Source of the DNA: Eledone cirrhosa
Lineage: Eukaryota > Mollusca > Cephalopoda > Octopoda > Eledonidae
Direction: 5' to 3'
Length of the DNA stretch: 64,000 nt
Assembly (NCBI GenBank): GCA_964016885.1
Contig: OZ024748.1
Coordinates: 33,055,490 to 33,119,489, forward strand
Position 1 is the stretch's first letter; each line of letters starts with the position of its first letter. The notes under the pieces are model-generated. The model did not search any database. It was not told where the DNA came from and worked only from the letters and a program-made list of their open reading frames with translations. This document shows, one piece after another, positions 1 through 10,091 of the stretch. The position numbers were made by a program, and so were the translations under genes.

Positions 1-2
1 TT

Positions 3-1210
3 ATGGTATGGTGGGAAAGGAGACTTAAAGATATCCTTAATGAGAGCTCCATAGACCTCATCATGTACTCTCGTTACGTAGACGATATCAATATAGTTAT
101 AAGAACATCCCCACTAGAGAGCACTAACAAGTTTGATTTAGAACGTAGCACAATGGAAAGCATCCAGCAGATAGCTAATTCCATACACCAGTGTATAACT
201 GTAACTATCGACTACCCTTCCAAACACCCTAACAATAGACTACCTGTATTAGACACGGAATTCTGGATTAACACTATAGACGAGAGAGCCCAAATTCTCC
301 ACTCACACTATGCTAAACCCATGGCCTCCAAATACCTGATACTCAAAAACTCAGCAATGTCCAGTAGTGCTAAGTTTCTGATCGCAGATTTGGTACGAGT
401 GATGAAGAATGTGTCCCGCATGTGTGACCCAACAGAAATGGAAAGACACATCCAACACTTCATCAACCGCATGCAGTTCTCTGGCTACAACCAAAGAGAC
501 AGAGTCAGAGTATACGAAGGAGCCATGGAGAAGTATAAGACCCTCATAGAACTGGACATGAAAGGAATTTGCACATTATACAGGAGCAAATCCTCGAATA
601 GCTTAGATAGGGCTAGACATAAGATAGGGAAAGCCACCTCATGGTACGACAACCAGAGATACCAGAGTGTCATTTTTGTGGATGCTACCCCTGGAGGGAA
701 ATTAGCTAACCAGTGTAGAAAGGCCCTGAGAAAGACCCACTTAAAGATTAAGGTGATAGAAAAGCCAGGAACCACCATAAAATCCCTGATCAGCAAAACC
801 TACCCTTTTAAGAAAACCCACTGTACTATATGTAAGGTAAACCCCCGGATAAACTGTAAAACTAGAAACGTAGTCTATAGCATAAGATGTACAGAGGGTA
901 TTTGCAGAAACATGACAACAACATACATAGGCGAGACAGCTCGTAGCATAGGTGAAAGGATAGACCAACACTGGGGGAACTAAAAGGACGAAAAAACGGG
1001 TCAGTACTATACGAACATGCTAGACAACAACATGACGGTAACATAGACAACATAGAAATTAGAATAATATCTTAACATAGAAATGACCCAGCAGATAGGC
1101 AAATCAGAGAGGCCAGTGAAATAGAACTTAGAAGGCCAAGACTAAACAGAAAGAATGAATGGAATAACAACAACACCCAAACAAACAACACTGACCTAAG
1201 AGAAGTATAA
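3..1210 (+). pseudogene. PLE reverse transcriptase C-terminus plus GIY-YIG endonuclease (broken)
   Basis: The frame is open from the window edge to 983. It shows the reverse transcriptase catalytic box YVDD at about residues 25-28 and a CTICKVNP Cys pair near residue 275. A GIY-YIG nuclease start follows (VVYSIRC, then TTYIGETARSIGERI near residues 305-320). In PLEs this RT-plus-nuclease protein nicks target DNA and copies the element RNA. After HWG the frame shifts at about 976. The nuclease tail continues in another frame to a stop at 1208-1210, with one further in-frame stop near 1072 that the 53.9-kb copy does not share. The protein is therefore inactive as it stands. Confidence 0.85.
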
Positions 1211-1490
1211 ATAAATAAATAAATAGATAAATAAATAAATAAATAGATAAATAACTAAATAAATACATACACAAGCACATTAACAACAAACACATATAAA
1301 CACGCACTAGTAAACATAGAATACATTAACCAATACACAGTCACCCAATCACGAACACACATCAAACAAAACACTATACACACACGCAAACGCATGCGCA
1401 AAGAAGACAAAATAAAATAAACAAACAAACAAATAAATAAATATATAAACAGACTAAATAAAGATGGCGTAGAAATACAATGCAACGGGG

Positions 1491-1530
1491 GGAATCTATG
1501 ACGATGTTGCAGATGTGCAACGAAAGAACT
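1491..1530 (+). ncRNA. Degenerate hammerhead-like motif of PLE-A1
   Basis: The core reads ATGACGA (expected CTGANGA), then a helix GTTGCA/TGCAAC with loop GATG, then GAAA. Stem II is perfect, but the first core base is lost and no convincing stem I is visible. Better copies lie at 54478-54521 and 8556-8598. Interpreted as a decayed PLE hammerhead. Confidence 0.35.
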
Positions 1531-1584
1531 TTGATAAACTATATATATGTATTTTGTGTCTATATTGTGTCTGTATTATTTTTG

Positions 1585-1766
1585 TGGATTGGTAGTATCG
1601 GTAGAGGGTCCGACGCCATGCTTTGACGCATAGAGTTACGGCCCTAGCCATTCTGAGTTCAAATCCCGCCGAGGTTAACTTTGCCTTTCATCCTTACAGG
1701 GTCGATAAAATAAAGTACCAGTAATGCACTGGGATAATTGCTGGCCTTGTGCCAAAAGTAGAAACA
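1585..1766 (+). mobile_element. SINE-1 (tRNA-derived) with target-site duplication
   Basis: It has the typical SINE-1 head GGATTGGTAGTATCGGTAGAG (A-box-like), a B-box-like GAGTTCAAATCCC and the tail GGGTCGATAAAATAAAGTACC. It is bracketed by ATTATTTTTG at 1575-1584 and 1767-1776. The related PLE-A copies at about 54558-54572 and 8500-8515 carry the uninterrupted site, so this is a clean insertion into PLE-A1. Confidence 0.9.
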
Positions 1767-1977
1767 ATTATTTTTGACTGTTGGTCAGTCAATGGCAACA
1801 TTGAGGACCGAATATATTAGATTACCGATATAAAAGACACAGAAGCGAAAACCAACCAAACAGTGATTGTGTTCTGTTATTAATTCTGGCAATATTACAC
1901 AAATATGACCCTCCCCAAGTACAACAATATTTGTTTCGACACACGATTTCATATAAAAAACCTCGCAAAACTAATAT

Positions 1978-2130
<153 letters not shown>

Positions 2131-2540
2131 ATATAAAAAACGAAAAATCAGTGATGCATCTGGACTCAGTTTATTGCGTGTTACAATTGTTTCGCCGGTA
2201 GGTGGCTCGAGACATGATCACAGTATGGATCTAGCTGATTCTACGGCTGCAGGTTCCTTCGGACACAGGCAAGTCGTTCGGAGCAAATTTTCTCACTGGG
2301 GTGTTTTCGTCAAAATACACCTTAAAAAACATCTTCCACTCTTGTCATGCCATTTGCTGTTGTTATTCAACGTCATCATAAGTTCGGTCACTATTTACTG
2401 CTACACGGGTCATCAGCCATTTTCCGTCCGACACACTTCAATGGAGCCATGCTGGGTTTGGTATCTCACACGCCTGTTCACACTCCAGAGTATGTAGCCA
2501 CATATACACACTCTGGTACAAACAGTACACTTGTGACAAT
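2131..2540. other. Unclassified intergenic sequence
   Basis: No recognisable protein, tRNA or transposon signature. It adjoins the D-repeat without an evident border and may be part of that element. Confidence 0.4.
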
Positions 2541-3000
2541 TATTGACACATAGTGCTAGGCCCATGGTACCATGTGACGACAAGTGCAGAGAGATCTCCA
2601 GATATAAAGCAATGCCTGTGCCGTGAAGCTTTTATAGCGAACAAAGGCACTGCACAAAGCCAGTCCCACTCTCTTAACCAAGATGATATTTACCAAAAAG
2701 AAGAACAAGTCAACATCATTGGATACCATCAGGGTTGCAGGTGTTATATCAGAGTTTTCCTTCTAGAATTCTGCCTTGACAAAGGCTAAGGCGGCATCTC
2801 TCTCGGTGATTTTGGATGGCCATTGACTCTTGAGGGCTCCTTTGCCCTTTGACAGGTTTTGTTTTTAGTCCTGCAGGATGTCCAAAGTCACCCTCCTCAC
2901 CAAGAAACCTTGGAGGGGTTGCCAGTTTAGTCGCCAACGGCCCGACCATGAGACAGGTTGTACTTGGATACATGTTACCAGTAGCACCAACTGGTGATCT
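2541..3000 (-). repeat. D-repeat copy 1 (dispersed, unclassified)
   Basis: About 450 bp is present again in opposite orientation at 53395-53862 with high similarity. Read on the minus strand it contains a TATAAAAG box (about 2628-2635), retained in the other copy (CACTATAAAAGC). This suggests a promoter-bearing element end such as an LTR or pseudo-LTR, but no coding region identifies it. Both copies lie next to PLE-A sequence. Confidence 0.6.
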
Positions 3001-3002
3001 GA

Positions 3003-3102
3003 CACACATACATACATACATACATACATACAAACATACATACATACATACATACATACATACATACATACATACATACATACATACATACATACATACA
3101 AG
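3003..3102. repeat. (CATA)n microsatellite
   Basis: About 24 tetranucleotide CATA units with one CAAA variant. It follows the D-repeat directly. Confidence 0.97.
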
Positions 3103-3119
3103 CATGCACATATATATAT

Positions 3120-3345
3120 GACGTTGGTGGTAGGCGTGTGGCTTGTTGGTAGCGTAGTTGGTAGTTTGTGTGGTGTTCGTAGTGTTGATGTTGATGACTG
3201 TGCTTGTTGTTCTTGGTGGTTGTCTTACAGTGATGATGTTGATGGTGATGGTGTTGTATTAATATCCATGGTGGTGGTGATGGTGGTGATGTTATGTAGG
3301 TGTTATGGTGATCTTGAAGAGTTATGGAATGTCCTGCTTCAACAG
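3120..3345. repeat. GTG/GAT-rich low-complexity tract
   Basis: Irregular GGT, GTG and GATG triplets on the plus strand. The open frames here on either strand are compositional and no protein family is recognisable. Confidence 0.6.
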
Positions 3346-3499
3346 ACACCGAATATTTAAGACATCCTTGTTCAAGGAGTTCTTTCTCTTTAAAATAGTT
3401 GAGTTATGATTTGAAGAAGATCATGGTGCTATTTCTAGCACGTTGACTAACCACTTAATAGCTCCCTCGTTGACTAATTGTTGTTGCTGATATTGTTAC

Positions 3500-3725
3500 T
3501 GTTGTGGTTATTGTTATCGCGAGGTCCCGGATTCAATCTTACTGTGTAGCATCTTGGGCAAGTCTTTATCATAGACTCGGGTTAACCCAAGCTTCTGAGT
3601 AAAATTGGGTGGACGGAAACAATATGTAAGCCCATCCTATGAACTGAACCTGTACTTCAAAGGTCCAGCCTTGTCACATATCGTGTCATCTTTATTTGGT
3701 ATGGGAATTACATTAAGGGTTCACG
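3500..3725 (+). mobile_element. SINE-3-like fragment, diverged
   Basis: It contains GGTCCCGGATTCAATC (B-box-like), then CTTGGGCAAGTC and GGTGGACGGAAAC, in the same order as a related fragment at 5230-5345. Diverged; boundaries approximate. Confidence 0.55.
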
Positions 3726-4205
3726 TGTCCATAAAATACCCAACCCCTTACACTGTAATATGAGAGGGGTTTTACTTGTAATTCAAAGGTTTGGTTGGCT
3801 TTATCACGCAGATTCCGAATATGAATTATAAGTGTCTATGAAATTTTCGACCACAAGTTGAACGTTCAGTTGATCGAACAACTGAATGCTCATTGTCGAA
3901 ACCGACGGAGAATCCATCAGCTGTTATTGCTGTTGTTATTGATGGAAACTATTTGTTAACGTTATTTTTCTTAGAATTGTTATTGTTCTTTTTGTTGTTG
4001 TTATGTTTTCAAATATATGAAATCAAAATTATGCAAATATCTAGACCGAGCTCGTAAACTTAAGAGAAGTACCAGTAATACCCGTGGGTTGAGACACTAT
4101 CAATACAATACTGTTCAACACTGTGATATTAAAAAAGTGGTTTAAGTATTTTGCATCAAGAGCAAGGCTACAAATTTGTGGAGGGGTTAGAAAATGAACG
4201 CCGTT
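3726..4205. other. Intergenic, nothing recognised
   Basis: AT-rich sequence with TTGTTGTTATTG-type runs near 3920-4010. No supported gene or repeat. Confidence 0.5.
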
Positions 4206-4425
4206 ACATTTCTGGTTTTGGGGCGGTGGATTGGCAGTATCGGTAGAGTTGAACACCATATTTTACAGCATAGAGTTACAGCCCTTTACGGGCTGAGTTC
4301 AAATCCCGCCGAGGTTAACTTTGCTTTTCATCCTTACGGGGTCGATAAAATAAAGCACCAGTAACGTACTGGGGTCGATCTAATCGACTTTACCCTCCCC
4401 CAAAATTACTGATTTCTATACAAGA
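4206..4425 (+). mobile_element. SINE-1 copy
   Basis: GGATTGGCAGTATCGGTAGAG head, B-box-like GAGTTCAAATCCC, the tail GGGTCGATAAAATAAAGCACC and the CCTCCCCCAAAATTACTG end. The A-box half carries several substitutions. No target duplication identified. Confidence 0.85.
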
Positions 4426-4429
4426 AATC

Positions 4430-4930
4430 ATTATATTTCTGGTATATATTTTAAGAGACACAGCAGTTCAAATAGACCCAGTACATAACTGGTACATGTT
4501 TGGTGTTTTTAGAATTAAATAAAACCGATAAATGACTGTTGTTTATTTGGTTGCGGAGAGGATTTAGATGGATCCAGTACACAGCTGGAACTTATTTGAT
4601 AGAAGAGTTAGATGGGACCATTGTATAATTGGTACTTATTTAGGAAAGAAGAGAGATAGAATCAGCGCATTACTGGTACCTATTTTACCAAACCAGTGCC
4701 GGACGAAAGTAAAGGATGACCTCAACCTGAAGGGAGATAACTGTAGAATGTCAAACAATTTAATTCGGTACTTAACCTGTTCTCTTATTTTACGTAGTTG
4801 TTTAGCCCCAGGTCTATCGGTGCTGATCAAGCACACCCATTATCATAAACATTCCAATCGTGATCATCCTGTTGTTTTCCGATATGCTGGAAACCCAGGA
4901 TCCACATTATCTAACGTGTCCCTTTCTTAG
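4430..4930 (+). repeat. Degenerate repeats resembling the SINE-1 tail
   Basis: Segments of the type GACCCAGTACATAACTGGTAC recur near 4475, 4570, 4615 and 4660 with irregular spacing. They resemble the CCAGTAACGTACTGG part of the SINE-1 tail. The 120-codon open frame here follows the repeat and is not considered a gene. Confidence 0.4.
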
Positions 4931-5019
4931 ACAGAATTTGGCTGGGTATGATTTAAGGAAATTTGGCTGCTATTTTCAGTGGATTCAGTTACCACATAGA
5001 GGCCCTCAGTGAAAAGGGA

Positions 5020-5180
5020 ATGATAGATTGCGAGAATCGGTAGAGAACCGGCATGAAGCTTTGTAGTATTTAGTTATGTCTTCCTTTATGTTGAAGCCAA
5101 CCTCAACATTTCTCTTTCATCTTATGGGATTGAGAAAATAAAGTACCAGTTGCATACTAGAGTTCAATATAATTGGTCCC
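5020..5180 (+). mobile_element. SINE-1 copy, strongly diverged
   Basis: GATTGCGAGAATCGGTAGAG matches the SINE-1 head, and AACCTCAACATTTCTCTTTC plus GAGAAAATAAAGTACCAG match its tail. The B box is not recognisable. An old copy. Confidence 0.6.
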
Positions 5181-5229
5181 CTAACTCCATACACATACAT
5201 ACATGTTGTGTCTATGTAAAGAAGCATTA

Positions 5230-5345
5230 TTATAGGTGTAGGCATGTCTGTGTGGTTAAGAAGTTCATTTGACAACAATGCGATTTGGGGTTTAGTCGCA
5301 CTGCATGACACCCTGTTAATGAAATTTGGAAGACAGAAATAGTGC
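5230..5345 (+). mobile_element. SINE-3 copy, diverged
   Basis: GCATGTCTGTGTGGTTAAG is an A-box-like start and GGGTTTAGTCGCACTGC a B-box-like region. GAAATTTGGAAGACAGAAA ends it. This is the general layout of a tRNA-derived SINE; the closest relative in the window is 3500-3725. Confidence 0.55.
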
Positions 5346-5354
5346 GGAAGTCTG

Positions 5355-5694
<340 letters not shown>

Positions 5695-5706
5695 TACATA
5701 CATACA

Positions 5707-5740
<34 letters not shown>

Positions 5741-5778
5741 CATATATACATACATACATACATACATATATACATGTA
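5695..5778. repeat. (CATA)n microsatellite
   Basis: CATA tetranucleotides with TATA interruptions, running into mixed CA/TA repeats to about 5870. Confidence 0.9.
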
Positions 5779-6203
5779 CATATATATATACATACGCACA
5801 CGGACGGCCATATGCACATACATGCACATATGCATATTTTCTTACACACACATGCTTCCACGTATACATATATAAACAAAATTGTAAAATAAAACCGTAA
5901 AATAAATATACAATATCCAATAAAAAATACATTATACAATAAAATAACAATATAGTATACAATATAATATATATATATATATTTCGTTTCTGAATTTGTT
6001 TAGCAAGATTCTTTATCTGAAATCGTGTGTTGAAACCGATATTGTTATACTTTGGGAGGGTCACGTTGCCAATAAGAAACACACGCACCAGTTGCTTTCA
6101 CTTCAATTTATTATATATTTATAAATTTATAAATTTACAAATCTACAAACTTATAAATTTTTGGTTGGTTGGTTGGTTCCACAACCAGATAGTTGTTTAT
6201 ATA

Positions 6204-6248
6204 TAGTCATAGTCCTTTCGTCACACACTCTGATACCTCTTCAGTGAC
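6204..6248 (-). ncRNA. Hammerhead motif, PLE-B copy 1, stem II degraded
   Basis: Minus strand: stem I AGTCA, core CTGAAGA, a stem II region with several mismatches, GAAA, minimal stem III AGGACT, cleavage A, then TGACT pairing back to AGTCA. Same layout as 8082-8126, but the ascending strand of stem II has mutated, so activity is doubtful. Confidence 0.6.
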
Positions 6249-6457
6249 TGGGGATTCCTTTCTTTGTTTCTGTGCCTTTCCTTTCTTCTGTCCTACGCCA
6301 TTTTGTTTCTGTGTGTGTGTTGTGTGCTCAGTTTGCGCATGCGCCACATCCGGGTGTCTGTGTGTGTTTGTGTTCATTTATCTATTTATTTATTTATTTA
6401 TTTATTTATTGTTGGTTGGTTGTTTGTTCTATGTGTGTGTGTGTTTTCATTTTGTCC

Positions 6458-7360
6458 TTAATTGTAAGTTGTGATGTTGCTGTTCCACTCATATTTTCTA
6501 TTTAATTTTGGTTGTAATTCTTTTATGCTTACTGCCTCTGTAATTTGCCTAAACATTGCATCTTTTCTGTGTGTGGATTCTATTTTTATTTCTATGTTCT
6601 CTAATTTACCCCTGTGTTCTATCTTAGCATGTTGGTAGAGCACAGATGATTCTTTATTATCTTGAAGGTTTCGCCAGTGTTCATTTATTCGTTCCCCTAT
6701 ACTACGAGCTGTCTCACCTATGTACACTATATTTTTGTTTCTACATTGTCCTTCAGTACATCTTATGCTATACACTACATTTCTAGTTTTACAGTTAATA
6801 TGGGGGCTTATTTTACAGGTTATACATTTCTTATCTATACATGAGGGTCTTTGGAACGGGTATGTCTTGCTAATAAGTGTTTTTACGGAGGTACCTGGTC
6901 TTTCTACTATCTTAATATTAAGTTTATGTTTATTTAGGGCCCTTCTAAATTTGTAGGCTAGTTCGCCTCTAGGGGTTGTATTGATGAACATTACACTCTG
7001 CTATTTATTGCTATCATACCATGAGTTTATTCTATTGGCCTTGTTCCTAGTTCTTTCTATTCTATTCCAAAAGTTGCTCCTATACAAGGGGCAGGTCCCA
7101 TTTATGTCATTATTTACCATTTTTTCCCATTTGGTTCTGGCTCCTCTATACACTCTGATTCTATCACTCTGATTGTAGCCAGAGAACTGCATACGGTGGA
7201 TGAAGTGTTGTATGTGTCTCTCTAGTTCTTCGGGGTTGCACATGCGGGACACATTTCTCATCACCCGTACCAAATCCGCAATCAGTATGTTGATTTTGGT
7301 ATGGTCCGAAATGGCCGAGTTTCGATGGATCAGATGGTTGGGGTGTCTACTTGGGTAGTC
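6458..7360 (-). pseudogene. PLE-B RT tail and GIY-YIG nuclease, interrupted
   Basis: Read on the minus strand, the protein begins with DYPSRHPNH and runs through QFSGYNQSDRIRVYRGA to SWYDSNK, then an in-frame TAG. It continues with QSVMFINTTPRGE and a complete-looking nuclease domain: CITCKISPHINCKTRNVVYS, then IVYIGETARSIGERINEHW, ending at 6458. The YIG motif is retained, unlike in PLE-A3. The other arm has the same TAG, while PLE-A1 has a sense codon there. That indicates the arms share a common already-broken source. Confidence 0.8.
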
Positions 7361-7908
7361 TAAAGAACAGTCAGGAAGTAGAGAAAAACACAATGGAAAG
7401 CATCCAGCAAATAGCAAACTCCATCCACCAGAGCATTAGAGTTACTATAGACTACCCAAGTAGACACCCCAACCATCGATTACCTGTACTAGACACAGAG
7501 CTCTGGTTAGATACCATTAACAACCAAAAACAAATCCTCCATTCCCATTATGCCAAACCCATGACTTCCAAACATCTGATCCACCGAAACTCGGCCATTT
7601 CGGACCATACCAAAATCAACATACTGATTGCGGATTTGGTACGGGTGATGATAAATGTGTCCCGCATGTGCAACCCCGAAGAACTAGAGAGACACATACA
7701 ACACTTCATCCACCGTATGCAGTTCTCTGGCTACAATCAGAGAGATAGAATCAGAGTGTATAGAGGAGCCAGAACCAAATGGGAAAAAATGGTAAATAAT
7801 GACATAAATGGGACCTGCCCCTTGTATAGGAGCAAATTTTGGAATAGAATAGAAAGAACTAGGAACAAGGCCAATAGAATAAACTCATGGTATGATAGCA
7901 ATAAATAG
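7351..7908 (+). pseudogene. PLE-B RT C-terminal fragment
   Basis: Open for 185 codons, containing the conserved PLE stretches STMESIQQIANSIHQ-like (about residue 17), LPVLDTELWLD, ILIADLVRVMINVSRMC and HFIHRMQFSGYNQRDR, ending at the same TAG as the left arm. The RT catalytic box would lie upstream and is absent. The first dozen codons come from the hinge and are not PLE protein. Confidence 0.75.
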
Positions 7909-8283
7909 CAGAGTGTAATGTTCAAATAAATAAATAAATAAATAAATAGATAAATGAACACAAACACACACAGACACCCGGATGTGGCGCATGCGCAAAC
8001 TGAGCACACAACACACACACAGAAACAAAATGGCGTAGGACAGAAGAAAGGAAAGGCACAGAAACAAAGAAAGGAATCCCCAGTCACTGAAGAGGTCACA
8101 TAGTGTGTGACGAAAGGACTATGACTATATATAAACAACTATCTGGTTGTGGAACCAACCAACCAACCAGAAATTTATAAGTTTGTAGATTTGTAAATTT
8201 ATAAATATATAATAAATTGAAGTGAAAGCAACTGGTGCGTGTGTTTCTTATTGGCAACATGACCCTCCCAAAGTATAACAATA
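7360..8283 (+). mobile_element. PLE-B copy 2 (right arm of inverted pair), internally deleted
   Basis: Plus-strand PLE-B. The RT tail (7393-7908) is followed after QSVMF by a direct jump at about 7923 into the TAAA tract and 3' non-coding region. The whole nuclease domain (about 0.5 kb) is thus deleted. It ends in GACCCTCCCAAAGTATAAC and a TA tract. Similarity to the left arm is high over the shared parts. Confidence 0.85.
8082..8126 (+). ncRNA. Hammerhead ribozyme of PLE-B (well formed)
   Basis: Stem I AGTCA (8082-8086); core CTGAAGA (8087-8093); stem II GTCACA/TGTGAC (8095-8100 with 8106-8111, six Watson-Crick pairs, one unpaired G at 8094); GAAA (8112-8115). A minimal stem III follows, A8115-U8120 and G8116-C8119 with a two-base loop. 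The cleavage residue is A8121, and TGACT (8122-8126) pairs with stem I. All conserved core bases are present. Type I hammerheads with tiny stem III are a known feature of PLE ends. Self-cleavage here is inferred from sequence only. Confidence 0.8.
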
Positions 8284-8299
8284 TATATATATATATATA

Positions 8300-8615
8300 T
8301 ATAGTTTAGCGAGGTTTTTTATATGAAATCGTGTGTCGAAACAAATATTGTTATACTTGGGGAGGGTCATATTTGTGTAATATTGCCAGAATTAATAACA
8401 GAACACATTCACTGTTTGGTTGGTTTTCGCTTCTCGCTGTCTTTTATATCTGCGATCTAACTTAATCGGTCCTCAATGTTGCCATTGACTGACCGACGGT
8501 CAAAAATAATACAGATACAATATAGACACAAACACATATATATAGTTTACATAATTTACATAAATCTTTCGTTGCACATCTGCAACATCGTCAGTGGTGT
8601 TATATTTTTTCCTCC
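8300..8615 (-). mobile_element. PLE-A2, 3' terminal fragment
   Basis: The reverse complement matches the ends of PLE-A1 and A3: GACCCTCCCCAAGTATAAC, TATTAATTCTGGCAATATT and the hammerhead-like motif. It lies tail-to-tail with PLE-B copy 2 across a 20-bp TA tract. It has no SINE at the position where A1 does. Confidence 0.8.
8556..8598 (-). ncRNA. Hammerhead-like motif of PLE-A2
   Basis: Minus strand: CTGACGA core, stem II GTTGCA/TGCAAC with loop GATG, GAAA, then GATTTATG. Core boxes and stem II are intact, but stem I pairs poorly (TG with CA, then a mismatch). Confidence 0.5.
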
Positions 8616-8797
8616 TGTTGTGTGATATTCTGACGATCTTCCAGTTTATTCCGAAATCTGTACAAAAGATTTGCTTTTGATTGTATACCTAAACTTTGGA
8701 GATTTTAAACAAAAAAACTAAGTTGTAATGGATAATATCACTGCTATTTCTAGCAGTTAGAGAGACTACGTAGAGGTTTTATTATTGATGTATAATA

Positions 8798-8990
8798 GGG
8801 TCGTGGATTGGCAATATCGGTAGAGGGCCGGACGCCATGCTTTGACGCATAGAGTTACGGCCCTTGCCATTCTGAGTTCAAATCCCGCCGAGGTTAACTT
8901 TGCCTTTCATCCTTACGGGGTCGATAAAATAAAGTACCAGTAATGTACTGGGTAATTTCTGGCCCTGTGCCAATAGTAGAAATAATTATC
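8798..8990 (+). mobile_element. SINE-1 with target-site duplication
   Basis: Complete SINE-1 with A-box-like GGATTGGCAATATCGGTAGAG and B-box-like GAGTTCAAATCCC. Flanked by GATGTATAATA at 8787-8797 and 8991-9001. Confidence 0.9.
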
Positions 8991-9129
8991 GATGTATAAT
9001 AAAACCTCTATGTAGTCTCTCTAACTGCTAGAAATAGTTTACTGAGTGATACTTTTTGATTTACCATCAATTAAATACGATTAGAACTGTGTCTGAAGGT
9101 ATTAAATTATATCAGGGACTTTTAACATA

Positions 9130-9225
9130 TGACACCGGTAAGACAGTTGAAACATTCCCAACGACACCGGTAAGACAGTTGAAACATTCCCAACGACACC
9201 GGTAAGAGAGTTGAAACATTCCCAA
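9130..9225 (+). repeat. 32-bp minisatellite, three units
   Basis: Three units of GACACCGGTAAGACAGTTGA plus AACATTCCCAAC; the third differs by one base. The matching place in the 61.2-kb copy has a single unit, so the array expanded after the copies separated. Confidence 0.9.
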
Positions 9226-9825
9226 CGGCACCGAGTATCTGCTGTCTTCATTATAACTTTAATTAATCTAATTATATCTTGTGTAACAATTATATATATA
9301 TATATATACACACAATTTTAATTCCCTGACATATCTGTTCTTACTTTACAATTGTGTCTACTAAGAGTTCCATTACAATCTGTAGTAGTAAAACTACTAT
9401 TTCACCAGAACATCTGCTATCAGTCATTTATAGACAATATATATATTTTAGACCTAATATATTTCCTATTAAATCTGTAGCTAAAGACATAAAGTCAGCC
9501 TCACTACTTCATTCTAACAAGATACCAATTTATGACTAAAGATGAAGAAGTTACACCAACGTTAATATTGTGAAATAAAGCTGATAACATGTTTGAAACT
9601 TCTAATTTGATAACAAAGAGATTATTTCTTTGGTTGTTTAGTAACAACTAACAACACAACACATTGATTATGTGTAAAGGAGGTAAGTTGACAAAGATTT
9701 ACTTAATGTCTATATTAATGTGTGTAAATAATATAATTATGTGAACCCTACAACGATCCAGTAATTAACCAGATTCCACTGTTACACGTGATATAAAATA
9801 TATTGTTATCATGACTGTCTTTATT

Positions 9826-10025
9826 ATTTAAAATACCTCCGTCTATTTGATTATCTTGTTCGCTACCTTACATTATAAAATATAGTTTATATTTAGCTGT
9901 ATCTTGTTATTGCTTTAAGTAAATTAAAGATATTTATAATATTTAAATTACCTCCGTCTATTTAATTATGTGGTTCACTACCTTACATTATAAAATATAG
10001 TTTATATTTAGCTGTACCTTGTTGT
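9826..10025. repeat. About 120-bp tandem duplication inside the R-repeat
   Basis: ACCTCCGTCTATTT, CCTTACATTATAAAATATAG and TTATATTTAGCTGTA each occur twice about 120 bp apart. The same duplication is present in the 60.2-60.4 kb copy, so it is ancestral to the family. Confidence 0.8.
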
Positions 10026-10091
10026 TTCAGGGAAGTTTTGTTCGTTTTAGTCTAAATCTGTTTTAATTTAATTTACTTCATCTACATCATC

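Larger units (their letters stand above)
1..1976 (+). mobile_element. Penelope-like element PLE-A1, 5'-truncated by window edge
   Basis: The end of a PLE coding region (3-1210) is followed by a 3' non-coding part that runs to the conserved terminal segment around 1875-1976. That segment contains GACCCTCCCCAAGTA and reappears at 54665-54728 (plus), 8300-8400 (minus) and in a related form at 5990-6070. The 3' part contains TAAA-rich tracts (1210-1260 and 1410-1450), a degenerate hammerhead-like motif near 1500 and a SINE insertion (1585-1766). The 5' part of the element, with most of the reverse transcriptase, lies outside the window. Confidence 0.85.
5985..7380 (-). mobile_element. PLE-B copy 1 (left arm of inverted pair)
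   Basis: Minus-strand PLE with RT C-terminal part, GIY-YIG nuclease, TAAA tract (6380-6410), hammerhead (6204-6248) and the terminal GACCCTCCCAAAGTATAAC segment near 6060. It pairs with a plus-strand relative at 7360-8283, so 6.06-8.28 kb is one long inverted repeat with an 87-bp hinge (about 7361-7447). This arm has lost about 105 bp, present in the other arm at roughly 7475-7580. Confidence 0.85.
8625..10060 (+). repeat. R-repeat copy 1, unclassified dispersed element
   Basis: Related sequence is found at 60225-61510 in reverse complement over most of its length and at 58385-59080 in the same orientation. Shared anchors include CAGTTTATTCCGAA, CACCAGAACATCTGC and ACCTCCGTCTATTT. No open frame or TIR identifies it. 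It contains a SINE (8798-8990), a 32-bp minisatellite and a 120-bp tandem duplication. The only copy to carry a local inverted duplication around the SINE is this one. Confidence 0.7.

Noticed and set aside
1585..1690. tRNA gene at the SINE-1 heads
   Set aside because: A-box and B-box-like segments are present, but no cloverleaf with a full acceptor stem is formed. The same sequence recurs with SINE tails.
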